Both the position numbers and the translations under genes were made by a program. From positions 1,302,001 to 1,366,000 of the forward strand of contig NZ_JBGKAC010000001.1 of NCBI RefSeq assembly GCF_041361465.1: a DNA stretch of 64,000 nt, in the 5' to 3' direction. This DNA is from Halobaculum sp. MBLA0143 (GTDB taxonomy: Archaea > Halobacteriota > Halobacteria > Halobacteriales > Haloferacaceae). The notes under the pieces were generated by a model. It made no database searches. It saw only the letters and a program-made list of their open reading frames with translations, and had not been told where the DNA came from. Of this stretch, positions 1-7,412 are shown one piece after another (the stretch's first letter is position 1; each line of letters begins with the position of its first letter).

Positions 1-1097
1 GGCAGCGTCTCCCGGACGACCGCCCGGAACCGGTCGTGGAACCGTTCGTGCCGGAAGCGGTCGCGCGCCCGTCGCGGTCGGTCACCCCGCTCGACAGCCG
101 CTGCCAACAGAGTCGCCCCCTCCGCCGGCGAGCCGTACAGTCGGTCCGGGTCGCCGTCCAACACGTCACGCTGACCGCCGGAGTCGGGCGCGAACGCCAC
201 CATCCCTGCGGCGACGTACTCCGCGACGGCCATCCCGAAGTGTTCGCCCGGCTTGGCAGACAGGCCGTACTTGTTCGACGTGAGTAGTCGTTCCAACTCC
301 GCCCGAGAGGCGTCGCGGTGGAGCCGGGCGTGCGGCCGCTCGGCGACCGCCGCCGCCACTCGCTCGGCGTACTCTCGGTACGCCGGCGCCGCCGTCCCGA
401 CGACGTGGACGGACAGGTCCGCGCCGCGCTCGCGGGCTCTGTCGACGAGCTCCAACGCCGCGAGCGTCCGTTTGTCCGGCGCGAGCCGACCGAGGATCAC
501 GACGCCGTCCTCGCGGTCCGGCCACTCCGCGGCGCCCTCGATAGGGTCGACCGGGGGGTGGAGCACGGACGGCGTCCGACCGTAGCGACGCTCGACGGCC
601 GCAGCCGTGTACGAGGAGTTGGCGAGCAGCCGTGCGTCGTCCGGCAGCCCGTCGGAGACGGCCAGCCGGCTCCAGAGTCGGTTCCCGAGCCCCCCCTCGT
701 CGTCTGCGGCCGCCCGAAACTGCGGGTAGTGGACGTACTGGACGGACGGCCCCGGGACGTCGAACTCGTTTGCGGTGCTGACGACCAGGTCGAACTCCCC
801 GCGCCGACGGGCGAGGAGTCGGTCCAACAGGGCACTCCGGGCGGGCAGTTGCGGGCCGACACGTGGCGCGGCGGCGGCGAGCACCCGCCCGAGCGCCCGG
901 CCCGCGGGCGGTGTCACGACGTCGACGCCGGCCGCGTCCGTGTCGAACAACGCGTCCAGCTCCGACAACGGCGGGTGTGACAGCGTGACGAGCGTCACGT
1001 CGTGGTTGCGAGCCAGCGCCTCACAGGCGTGGAGACAGACGGCGTCGGCGCCGCCACGGAGGTCGAGTGTGTTGTGAACGACAGCGACACGAGCCAC
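1..1097 (-). CDS. Family 4 glycosyltransferase (3' end outside window)
   Basis: Transfers a sugar from an activated donor, probably on the cytoplasmic face of the membrane. I start it at the GTG at 1097; the frame then stays open to the left edge, so the C-terminus is missing. The N-terminus has a Rossmann-type start (RVAVVHNTLDLRGGAD). The donor-binding half shows APDKR and the GT4 E-x7-E region, EHFGMAVAEYVAAG. That last motif resembles ALG11-type mannosyltransferases, but donor and acceptor cannot be told from sequence. It diverges from the oxidoreductase fusion at 1243 across a 145-base gap that carries a 45-bp tandem repeat. The neighbouring phosphatidyltransferase suggests a lipid or cell-surface glycoconjugate (inference). 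Confidence 0.85.
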   Translation of the reverse strand, partial: MARVAVVHNTLDLRGGADAVCLHACEALARNHDVTLVTLSHPPLSELDALFDTDAAGVDVVTPPAGRALGRVLAAAAPRVGPQLPARSALLDRLLARRRGEFDLVVSTANEFDVPGPSVQYVHYPQFRAAADDEGGLGNRLWSRLAVSDGLPDDARLLANSSYTAAAVERRYGRTPSVLHPPVDPIEGAAEWPDREDGVVILGRLAPDKRTLAALELVDRARERGADLSVHVVGTAAPAYREYAERVAAAVAERPHARLHRDASRAELERLLTSNKYGLSAKPGEHFGMAVAEYVAAGMVAFAPDSGGQRDVLDGDPDRLYGSPAEGATLLAAAVERGDRPRRARDRFRHERFHDRFRAVVRETL

Positions 1098-1123
1098 TGA
1101 GGTGTGGATGGGTCCCGGCCGGT

Positions 1124-1210
1124 TTCAATCCGACGACCGCGTAGTCCGGCGGTTCCCGTCTCTCCGACTTCAATCCGACGACCGCGCAGTCCAGCGGTTC
1201 CTCTCCCCCC
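1124..1210. repeat. 45-bp imperfect tandem duplication before the oxidoreductase
   Basis: Two head-to-tail copies (1124-1168 and 1169 to about 1210) share TTCAATCCGACGACCGCG and differ at a few positions. They fill the space between the divergent glycosyltransferase and the GTG start at 1243, so they could carry duplicated promoter or operator sites. There is no spacer and no third copy, so this is not a CRISPR. Confidence 0.7.
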
Positions 1211-1242
1211 GGCTTCTTGTTCGTCCGGCCCGTAACTCGTTC

Positions 1243-2901
1243 GTGAACTGTCTGTTCGTCGGCGCGGGCGCGGCCGCCGAGGCGTACGCCACCGGGCTCT
1301 CGGCCACTCGCCTGTCTCTCTCGGCCGTCTGTGATCTCGACGCCGACCGCGCCGAGCGGCTGGCAGCCGAGACGGACGCCGCCGCGTACACCGACGTGGA
1401 CACGATGCTGGCCGCGGAGTCGGCGCCGTTGGTCGTCGTGTTGACGAGCCACGCCGCCCACGCGGCCGTCACCCGGACTGCCCTCGCCGCGGACCGTCAC
1501 GTCTTCTGTCAGAAGCCGTTGGCGCTGTCGCCCGACGACGCCTGGAGCCTCGTCGAGCTGGCCCGCGACCGTGGGCTGGCGCTGGGCTGTGCCCCCGTCT
1601 CCCCCCGCCACCCGGCACAGCGCCGTGTCGGCGAACTGCTGGCCGACGGCCGACTCGGCCCCGTCCGGCTGGGGTACGTCCACGCCCACGTCGGCCGGGT
1701 GACGGAGTGGCACGACAGCCCGGACTCGTTTCTCGACGTCGGCCCGTTGTACGACGGCGCCGTCTACCCGCTCACGTTGTTGACGGCGTGGTTCGGCCGC
1801 GTCGACCGGGTCCGGACGGCCGACGCGAGCGACCCCTGGCCGGACGACCGCCGGACGCCGTCGGCGCCCACTCACGTCGAGGCGACGCTGTCGTTCGCCG
1901 ACGGCCCGCTCGTCCGGCTGACGACCAGTCTGTACGCCCCGCACCGCTCGCGGGAGTTCTCCAGTCTCGAACTCCACGGCGACGGCGGCTCGCTGTACCT
2001 CGGCGACTGTGGCGCCGGCACGGACGACCCGGAGACGGTCCAGTTCGGCCGCGAGGGGCGCGCGTACACCGCCGTCCCGCCGACGGCGCCGAGCCGCGAG
2101 GGTGGGTTCGCCGACGGCCCGGCGCGACTCGCCGCTCGGGTCGGCGACGGCGCCCGCCCGGTGTCGACGGCCGTCCGGGCCGCACACGTCGTCACCGTGG
2201 CCGACGCCGTCGACCGGGCCGCCACGACCGGCGACGCCGTCCCCGTGCCGGACCCGCCGACGGACGCGCCGTTCGCCCTCGACCGCCCGCCCGCCCCGTG
2301 CTACGGCGCCACCCCGCCCGCGACCCCGCCCGACGCCGGGGTCCGCCTCCCTCGTGTGGGTGTCGCGCCGCAGCCGGACGCGGGCGCCGACACGGTCGAG
2401 ACCGCCGTCGACGCCGGCTGTCGGCTGTTCGTCGTCGACGGCGACACGGCCGAGACGGTCGGGGCGGCACTGTCGGGGCGCGGCGCTCCCGACCCGGCGA
2501 CGGTCCACGTCGCCGCCGTCGTGGACGACCCGGACGCCGACGTGGACCGCGTCCGGTCGGCGCTCGGGCGGGCGGCCGACAGCCTCCTGTTGCGGGTCGA
2601 CGCCGTCGACCCGCCCGCGCGGCCGGCGGTCTGGCGGGGGCTGACCGACCGCGCGCCGGTCGTCGGAGTCGCCGGGAGCGCCCCGGAGCTCGCGGAGACG
2701 GCCGTGGGGGTCGACAACCCGGCGCTCGTCGTCGCCGACGACACGCCGGTGACCCACTCGTCGGTGACACGGGCCCTGACCCACGTCGACGACGCGACGG
2801 CGGTGAGCGACGAGATCGACGCCGGCCGAGTGCCGGTGTCGACCGCGAGCGACCCCGAACGCGTCGTCACACACCTCGCCGCCGCCGGGGGTGTGTCGTG
2901 A
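1243..2901 (+). CDS. Gfo/Idh/MocA oxidoreductase with degenerate aldo/keto-reductase-like C-terminal domain
   Basis: NAD(P)-dependent oxidoreductase of about 552 residues, from GTG 1243. The open frame reaches back to 1102, but that part reads through the tandem repeat and lacks family character. The first ~340 residues are a typical Gfo/Idh/MocA protein: nucleotide-binding GAGAAAEAY at the start and the catalytic-loop motif as QKP (usual EKP). Residues ~345-552 are extra. Their order of motifs recalls an aldo/keto-reductase barrel (DTVETAVDAGCRL, then RSALGRAADSLLLRVD, then VVGVAGSAPEL), but I see no catalytic Tyr/Lys/His set, so this half is probably structural or regulatory. The stop overlaps the next gene's GTG by four bases. 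Substrate unknown; a sugar derivative is likely. Confidence 0.8.
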   Translation: MNCLFVGAGAAAEAYATGLSATRLSLSAVCDLDADRAERLAAETDAAAYTDVDTMLAAESAPLVVVLTSHAAHAAVTRTALAADRHVFCQKPLALSPDDAWSLVELARDRGLALGCAPVSPRHPAQRRVGELLADGRLGPVRLGYVHAHVGRVTEWHDSPDSFLDVGPLYDGAVYPLTLLTAWFGRVDRVRTADASDPWPDDRRTPSAPTHVEATLSFADGPLVRLTTSLYAPHRSREFSSLELHGDGGSLYLGDCGAGTDDPETVQFGREGRAYTAVPPTAPSREGGFADGPARLAARVGDGARPVSTAVRAAHVVTVADAVDRAATTGDAVPVPDPPTDAPFALDRPPAPCYGATPPATPPDAGVRLPRVGVAPQPDAGADTVETAVDAGCRLFVVDGDTAETVGAALSGRGAPDPATVHVAAVVDDPDADVDRVRSALGRAADSLLLRVDAVDPPARPAVWRGLTDRAPVVGVAGSAPELAETAVGVDNPALVVADDTPVTHSSVTRALTHVDDATAVSDEIDAGRVPVSTASDPERVVTHLAAAGGVS

Positions 2902-3698
2902 CTGCGACCGCGCGGCTCCCCCGGCGGCTCCGGGCGGAGGCGGCCGTCGCCGTCTCCGGCTCCGGGGTGGCGCTGGCCCTCGGCTACCTCCTGTTGACCG
3001 GGATCGGCGGGCTCGCCGAGACCTGGCTGGCGGTCGCGGCGCCGGCCGGGTTCGGCGTCGCCGTCTACCTCCGGCGGAACCTCCCGGACAACCACCCGGC
3101 CGACGGGACGGTCGCGGGGCTGCGCCGGACGCTGGGCGTCGCCAACGCCGTCACGCTCGCCCGTGGACTGGCGTACGCCGGCGCCGCCGGCTTCCTGTTC
3201 GTCCCGCGGACGACCGCCGTCGCCGCGCTGCCGGCGGTGCTGTACGGCGGCGGTGTCCTGCTGGACGCCGTCGACGGTGTCGTCGCCCGCCGTGTCGGCC
3301 AGACGACGCGTCTCGGCGAGCGGCTGGACATGGCGTACGACACGCTGGGGTTCGTCGTCGCGCCCGCAGTGGCGGTCGCCTGGGGGCGGCTGCCGGCCGT
3401 CTACCTCGCGTTGGCGGCCGCTCGCTACCTCTACCGCGCCGGACTGACGGTCGAGCGGCGGCGTGGTCGCCGGATCCGGCCGTTGCCGCCGGGGCGATTC
3501 CGCCGCCCGCTGGCGGGCTGGCAGATGCTGTTTCTGACCGTCGCGCTCTCGCCGGTCGTGCCGGCGACGACGCTGCACGCCGTCGCGCCGGTCGCGTTGG
3601 CGCCGTCGTTGCTCGTGTTCGCACGCGACTACCTGGCCGTCACCGGACGCCTCCCACGCCACGGGACCGACCCGTCGGGACGGCCGGCCGACGACTGA
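2898..3698 (+). CDS. CDP-alcohol phosphatidyltransferase family membrane protein
   Basis: Integral membrane enzyme of 266 residues that joins a CDP-activated alcohol to an acceptor alcohol. The full family signature is present: Asp126-Gly-x2-Ala-Arg, eight residues, Gly140, three residues, Asp144, three residues, Asp148 (DAVDGVVARRVG to RLDMAYD). Hydrophobic helices surround it. The GTG at 2898 overlaps the previous stop (GTGA), implying translational coupling. Beside a glycosyltransferase and two dehydrogenases it probably makes a phospholipid-linked or inositol-type product; which alcohol is used cannot be read from sequence. Confidence 0.88.
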   Translation: MTATARLPRRLRAEAAVAVSGSGVALALGYLLLTGIGGLAETWLAVAAPAGFGVAVYLRRNLPDNHPADGTVAGLRRTLGVANAVTLARGLAYAGAAGFLFVPRTTAVAALPAVLYGGGVLLDAVDGVVARRVGQTTRLGERLDMAYDTLGFVVAPAVAVAWGRLPAVYLALAAARYLYRAGLTVERRRGRRIRPLPPGRFRRPLAGWQMLFLTVALSPVVPATTLHAVAPVALAPSLLVFARDYLAVTGRLPRHGTDPSGRPADD

Positions 3699-3755
3699 CA
3701 CCGAGGCGACAGAGGAAAGTCGGTGTGGCTCCAGGCGTGTACGAGGCGACAGACA

Positions 3756-4787
3756 GTGAGTGGCACACGACGCGCGCTGGTGTTCACCGGGCCGCGGTCC
3801 GTCGCGGTCCACGAGCGACCGGCACCGACGCTCGCGACCGACGAACTCCGGGTCCAGACCACCTGTTCCGGCGTCTCCGCCGGGACGGAGCTGTTGGTGT
3901 ACCGCGACCAGGTTCCGGGAGAGATGTCCGTCGACGCCACGCTGCCGGCGTTCGACGGCGACCAGTTCGAGTACCCGCTGACGTACGGCTACGCCGCCGT
4001 CGGCCGAGTGACGGACACCGGAGCCGACGTGGACGACGACTGGCTCGGTCGGCGCGTGTTCGGCTTCCACCCCCACGCCGAGACGTTCTGTGCGCGCCCG
4101 GAGTCGGTCGTCCGACTGCCCGACGGGCTCTCGACGGCCGCCGCGGCGACGTTGCCGACCGTCGAGACCGCGGTGACGCTCGTGTTGGACACTGCACCGC
4201 GGCTGGGCGAACGGGTCGCCGTGTTCGGCGCCGGCGTCGTCGGACTGGCGACCGTCGCGCTGCTGTCGGCGTTCCCGTTGTCGGAGTTGGCCGTCGTGGA
4301 GCCACAGCCCGAGCGGCGCGACCGAGCGGCCGCGCTCGGCGCCGACACCACGCTCACCCCCTCCGAGGCGGGGACGCTGGCCGAGCGCCGCCGGGCCGAC
4401 GAGGCGTCCGGGCTGGACGCCGCCGTCGAGATCTCCGGCAACCCCGCCGCGCTGGACGACGCCGTCGCCGCCGTCGGCTACGACGGCCGCGTGACCGTCG
4501 GCTCCTGGTACGGCGAGAAACGCGCCGACCTGAACCTGGGCGGCGACTACCACCGCAGCCGGATCGCCATCGAGTCCAGCCAGGTGTCCACCGTCGACCC
4601 CGCGCTGCGTGGTCGGTGGAGCACGGATCGCCGGCTCCAGACTGCCGTCGACCGGGCACGGGACCTCCCGTTGTCGGAGTTCGTCACCCACCGCGTCCCG
4701 TTCGCCGAGGCGCCCCGAGCGTACGAACTGTTAGACGAGCCCGACGGCGAACGACCGCTCCAGGTCCTCCTGGAGTACGAGGACTGA
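3756..4787 (+). CDS. Medium-chain dehydrogenase/reductase lacking the catalytic zinc motif
   Basis: MDR-superfamily oxidoreductase, 343 residues from GTG 3756; the frame opens upstream at 3723 but the fold starts here. The N-terminal half has CSGVSAGTE near residue 38. The NAD(P) fold shows VAVFGAGVVGLA. Where zinc alcohol dehydrogenases have a GHExxG motif this protein reads YGYAAVG, so the usual catalytic zinc ligands are missing. The C-terminus (GSWYG, then HRSRIAIESSQ) resembles the BchC-like branch. It follows the CDP-alcohol enzyme after 57 bases and precedes the PTPS-like gene, so it probably reduces an intermediate of the same pathway. Confidence 0.82.
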   Translation: MSGTRRALVFTGPRSVAVHERPAPTLATDELRVQTTCSGVSAGTELLVYRDQVPGEMSVDATLPAFDGDQFEYPLTYGYAAVGRVTDTGADVDDDWLGRRVFGFHPHAETFCARPESVVRLPDGLSTAAAATLPTVETAVTLVLDTAPRLGERVAVFGAGVVGLATVALLSAFPLSELAVVEPQPERRDRAAALGADTTLTPSEAGTLAERRRADEASGLDAAVEISGNPAALDDAVAAVGYDGRVTVGSWYGEKRADLNLGGDYHRSRIAIESSQVSTVDPALRGRWSTDRRLQTAVDRARDLPLSEFVTHRVPFAEAPRAYELLDEPDGERPLQVLLEYED

Positions 4788-4925
4788 CGAGGCCAGGTGT
4801 CGCCCGCGGGACACCGCTCGCGGCCCGTCACCCGTGGTCCGCCGCCAGCGTCCCGAGACGCCCTCGACACCGCCGCTCGCGCGGCCACGCCAGCCCGTAA
4901 GTTTCCTGTTCCCGCCGGCCGTGGT

Positions 4926-5318
4926 GTGAGCGTGTACCGACTCGCCGTCTCGCGGACGTTCGTCGCACAGCACTTCCTCACGGTGCCCAGCCCGCCGCCG
5001 GGCGAGGGTGAGCCACACAGCCACACTTACGAGGTGGAGGCGGAGCTTCGCGCCGCCGAACTCGGCGAGTACGGCTACGTCGTCGACATCGACGCCGTCG
5101 AGGCGACGTTGGACGACCTGGTCGCCGACTACCGAGACACGTTGCTCAACGACCGCCCGGCGTTCGACGGTAACCCCAGCGTCGAGCGGTTCGCCCGGCT
5201 GTTCGGCGACCGGCTCGTCGAGACCGTCGACGACGACACGCTGGCGGGGGTCGACGGGCTGACCGTCCGGATGTGGGAAGACGACGTGGCCCGCGTGGCC
5301 CACGACCGCGACCTGTGA
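4926..5318 (+). CDS. 6-pyruvoyltetrahydropterin synthase / QueD-family protein with Glu at the catalytic Cys position
   Basis: T-fold pterin enzyme of 130 residues from GTG 4926; GTAAGTTTCC at 4897-4906 fits a TATA box for a leaderless start. Zinc ligands His16 (FVAQHF) and His31/His33 (EPHSHTYEV) are present. The catalytic Cys normally four residues before the first His of the pair is Glu27. Known PTPS subfamilies with Glu there have altered activity, so this may not be the queuosine/archaeosine enzyme QueD. No QueC or QueE lies nearby; the neighbours are dehydrogenases and a methyltransferase, pointing to another pterin or aldehyde product. The stop overlaps the next start (GTGA). Confidence 0.85.
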   Translation: MSVYRLAVSRTFVAQHFLTVPSPPPGEGEPHSHTYEVEAELRAAELGEYGYVVDIDAVEATLDDLVADYRDTLLNDRPAFDGNPSVERFARLFGDRLVETVDDDTLAGVDGLTVRMWEDDVARVAHDRDL

Positions 5319-6382
5319 CGGGGACCGAGGGCCACGACCACGCCGACACGCGCTACCTCGACGCCAAGGCGACCGTCGACGACCGCGCCCTGGACCGTCG
5401 GGTCGCCGACCGGCTCCGGGAGGAACTCCCGCCGTCGCCGACGGTGTTCGACGCCGGCTGTGGCACGGGCGTCACGCTCCCCCGGCTCCGCGAGTGGGGT
5501 GTCGAGCCCGCGGGCTACCGAGGCGTCGACACCGACGCCGGCCTCGTCGCGGCCGCCCGCGAGCGTCACGCCGCCGACACCGTCTCGTTCGCCGTCGGCG
5601 ACGCCGTCGCGGCCGCCCGCGAGGCCGCGGACGGCTCGTTCGACCCGGACCTCGCCGTCGCCGGCTCCTTCCTCGATCTCGTCCCGGTCGGCGAGGCCGT
5701 CGACACACTCGCGGCCGCCGTCGGTCCCGGTGGGCTCGTGTACGCCCCGTTCACGTTCGACGGGAGGACTACGTTCGCGCCGGCACACCCGGCCGACGAC
5801 CTCGTCGAACGGATCTACCACGAGACCATCGACGCCCAACCCGGTCGGAACGTCCGCGCTGGCCGCGCGGCCGTCGATCACTGTCGCCGGGCGGACGGCC
5901 AACTGCTCGCCGTCGGCGCTTCCGACTGGGTCGTCCGGGCGAACGACGACGGCTACCCGAACGACGAACGTTACTTCCTCTCGTGTATCCTGGGGTTCGT
6001 CGCCGACGCGTTGTTCGTAGACGGCGGCGACGGCGAGGGCCCGACGGACAGCGCCGAGGCAGAGAGTGTCGACGCGGACCCGACCGACCGCGCCGGCGGA
6101 GCAGTTGCCGACGCGGACCCGACCGACCGCGCCGGCGGAACAGTTGCCGACGCGGACCCGACCGACCGCGCCGGCGGAACAGTTGCCGACGCGGACCCGA
6201 CCGACCGCGCCGGCGGAACAGTTGCCGACGCGGACCCGACCGACCGCGCCGCCACGGCCCTGACCGACACGGACCACACGGCCGCAGACCTGCGCGACTG
6301 GCTCCAGTGTCGTCGACGGCAGGCGGAGGCGGGCGAACTGGTCTACACCGCGAGCCAGTTCGACGTGCTGTACCGGGCGTGA
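5315..6382 (+). CDS. Class I SAM-dependent methyltransferase with internal 13-residue repeats
   Basis: SAM methyltransferase of 355 residues, start GTG 5315 overlapping the PTPS-like stop. Motif I is FDAGCGTGVTLPRL near residue 47, and an acidic motif II follows (YRGVDTDAG). After the catalytic domain, residues ~253-313 form an acidic linker of about five 13-residue units (DADPTDRAGGTVA) encoded by a 39-bp tandem repeat. The final ~50 residues (LRDWLQCRRRQ onward) return to normal composition and may be part of the fold, so the repeat array is an insertion. Substrate unknown; coupling to the PTPS-like gene suggests the same pathway. Confidence 0.8.
   Translation: MTGTEGHDHADTRYLDAKATVDDRALDRRVADRLREELPPSPTVFDAGCGTGVTLPRLREWGVEPAGYRGVDTDAGLVAAARERHAADTVSFAVGDAVAAAREAADGSFDPDLAVAGSFLDLVPVGEAVDTLAAAVGPGGLVYAPFTFDGRTTFAPAHPADDLVERIYHETIDAQPGRNVRAGRAAVDHCRRADGQLLAVGASDWVVRANDDGYPNDERYFLSCILGFVADALFVDGGDGEGPTDSAEAESVDADPTDRAGGAVADADPTDRAGGTVADADPTDRAGGTVADADPTDRAGGTVADADPTDRAATALTDTDHTAADLRDWLQCRRRQAEAGELVYTASQFDVLYRA
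6071..6252 (+). repeat. 39-bp in-frame minisatellite in the methyltransferase gene
   Basis: Four complete and one partial head-to-tail copies of a 39-bp unit starting GACGCGGACCCGACCGACCG (6071, 6110, 6149, 6188, 6227). Copies are nearly identical; the first differs by one base and the last diverges. Each adds exactly 13 codons, so copy-number change keeps the frame. Confidence 0.95.
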
Positions 6383-6383
6383 G

Positions 6384-7412
6384 CTAGTCGGCGACCGCCT
6401 CGTCGCCGACCGTCGGCGCCGTCGGGTCCTGCACCCAGAGGTCGCCGAACAGGTCGTCCTGGCGGAGCCGCACCTCGCCGCGGTGCGCCAGGAACAGCAG
6501 GGCGAGGTACGTCTGGACGGGCGAGCCGCCGGCGGTCCGCACCTCGCGGAACAACACCTCCCGGCGACCGTTGTCGTACTGCCGGGTCAGCGCCGTCCGC
6601 ACTTCGCCGATCACCGTCTCGATGTCCTCCTCGTGTGTCGTCTCCGTCACGTCGCCCTCGCCCGGCTCCGGCTCCGGTCGAGAGTCCGAGCCGCCACGGT
6701 ACTGGAGGGTCTGTGTCCCCGACGGCTCCGTCTCTCCCGAGGTGTCGTACTCGCGTGACTCCTTCCACCGAGAGCCTCGCTCCGCCTCCCGCAGTTCCCG
6801 CACGAGCTCGTCCAGCGTCTCCGGGGACCCACGGGTGGAACGGCGCTCCAGCCGACGGTCCATCTCCGCCTCCAGGGCGTCCACCGGGTCGAAGTCGTCG
6901 TCGTCGTCCACCGCCTCCGGCCCGGCGCCGTCCCTGAACGCCGTCTCCCACGGCTCCGGCTCCTCGGACTCCGGCTCGTCGGGCTCCAACATCGCGTCCG
7001 ACTTCATCCGCAACAGGACGCTCGCGTAGAACAACGCCCGTCCGGAGGTCCGGAGGTCGCGTTCCTCCAGCTCTGCCAGGAACGCGTCCGTCACGGCCAC
7101 GATGTCGGTGTCCCAGGGGTCGATCTCGCCCCGTTTCGCCAACTGGACCAACACCTCCACCGGCTCCGTCTCCTCGTCGTCTGTGGCCGACCCACTGTTC
7201 GTACCGTCGTCGCCTGTGCCACCGTCGCCCGGGTCGCTGGCTCCACTGTCGTCGCCCGAGTCGGCGCTCCTGCCGTCGCCCGGGTCGCTGGCTCCACTGT
7301 CGTCGCCCGAGTCGGCGCTCCCGTCGTCACCGTCGCCGAACAGCCCCTCGGTGTCACGGTCGCGGTCGCTGCCGTGCCCCAACGGGATGTCCGGCACGTC
7401 GTCGTCAGTCAT
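6384..7412 (-). CDS. scpA: Segregation and condensation protein A (ScpA, kleisin)
   Basis: Kleisin subunit that bridges the SMC heads in the chromosome-condensation complex; 342 residues. The conserved N-terminal kleisin region is present (PVEVLVQLAKRGEIDPWDTD, then SGRALFYASVLLRMKSD). The winged-helix C-terminus follows after an acidic linker (VLFREVRTAGGSPVQTYLALL). The first ~85 residues are an acidic tail with a duplicated 17-residue block (SADSGDDSGASDPGDGR). The start overlaps the 3' end of smc by eight bases, so the pair is co-translated. No scpB is in the window. Confidence 0.93.
   Translation of the reverse strand: MTDDDVPDIPLGHGSDRDRDTEGLFGDGDDGSADSGDDSGASDPGDGRSADSGDDSGASDPGDGGTGDDGTNSGSATDDEETEPVEVLVQLAKRGEIDPWDTDIVAVTDAFLAELEERDLRTSGRALFYASVLLRMKSDAMLEPDEPESEEPEPWETAFRDGAGPEAVDDDDDFDPVDALEAEMDRRLERRSTRGSPETLDELVRELREAERGSRWKESREYDTSGETEPSGTQTLQYRGGSDSRPEPEPGEGDVTETTHEEDIETVIGEVRTALTRQYDNGRREVLFREVRTAGGSPVQTYLALLFLAHRGEVRLRQDDLFGDLWVQDPTAPTVGDEAVAD
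7224..7325. repeat. 51-bp direct duplication in the scpA N-terminal region
   Basis: Two adjacent copies of a 51-bp block (about 7224 and 7275), nearly identical, encode the repeated acidic segment of ScpA. The period is a multiple of three. Confidence 0.85.

Noticed and set aside
1124-1210. CRISPR-like start (TTTCAATCC repeat)
   Set aside because: Only two units, tandem, imperfect and without spacers.
2301-4691. 796-residue minus-strand open frame
   Set aside because: Antisense to the CDP-alcohol transferase and MDR genes; Arg/Gly-rich composition without any domain.
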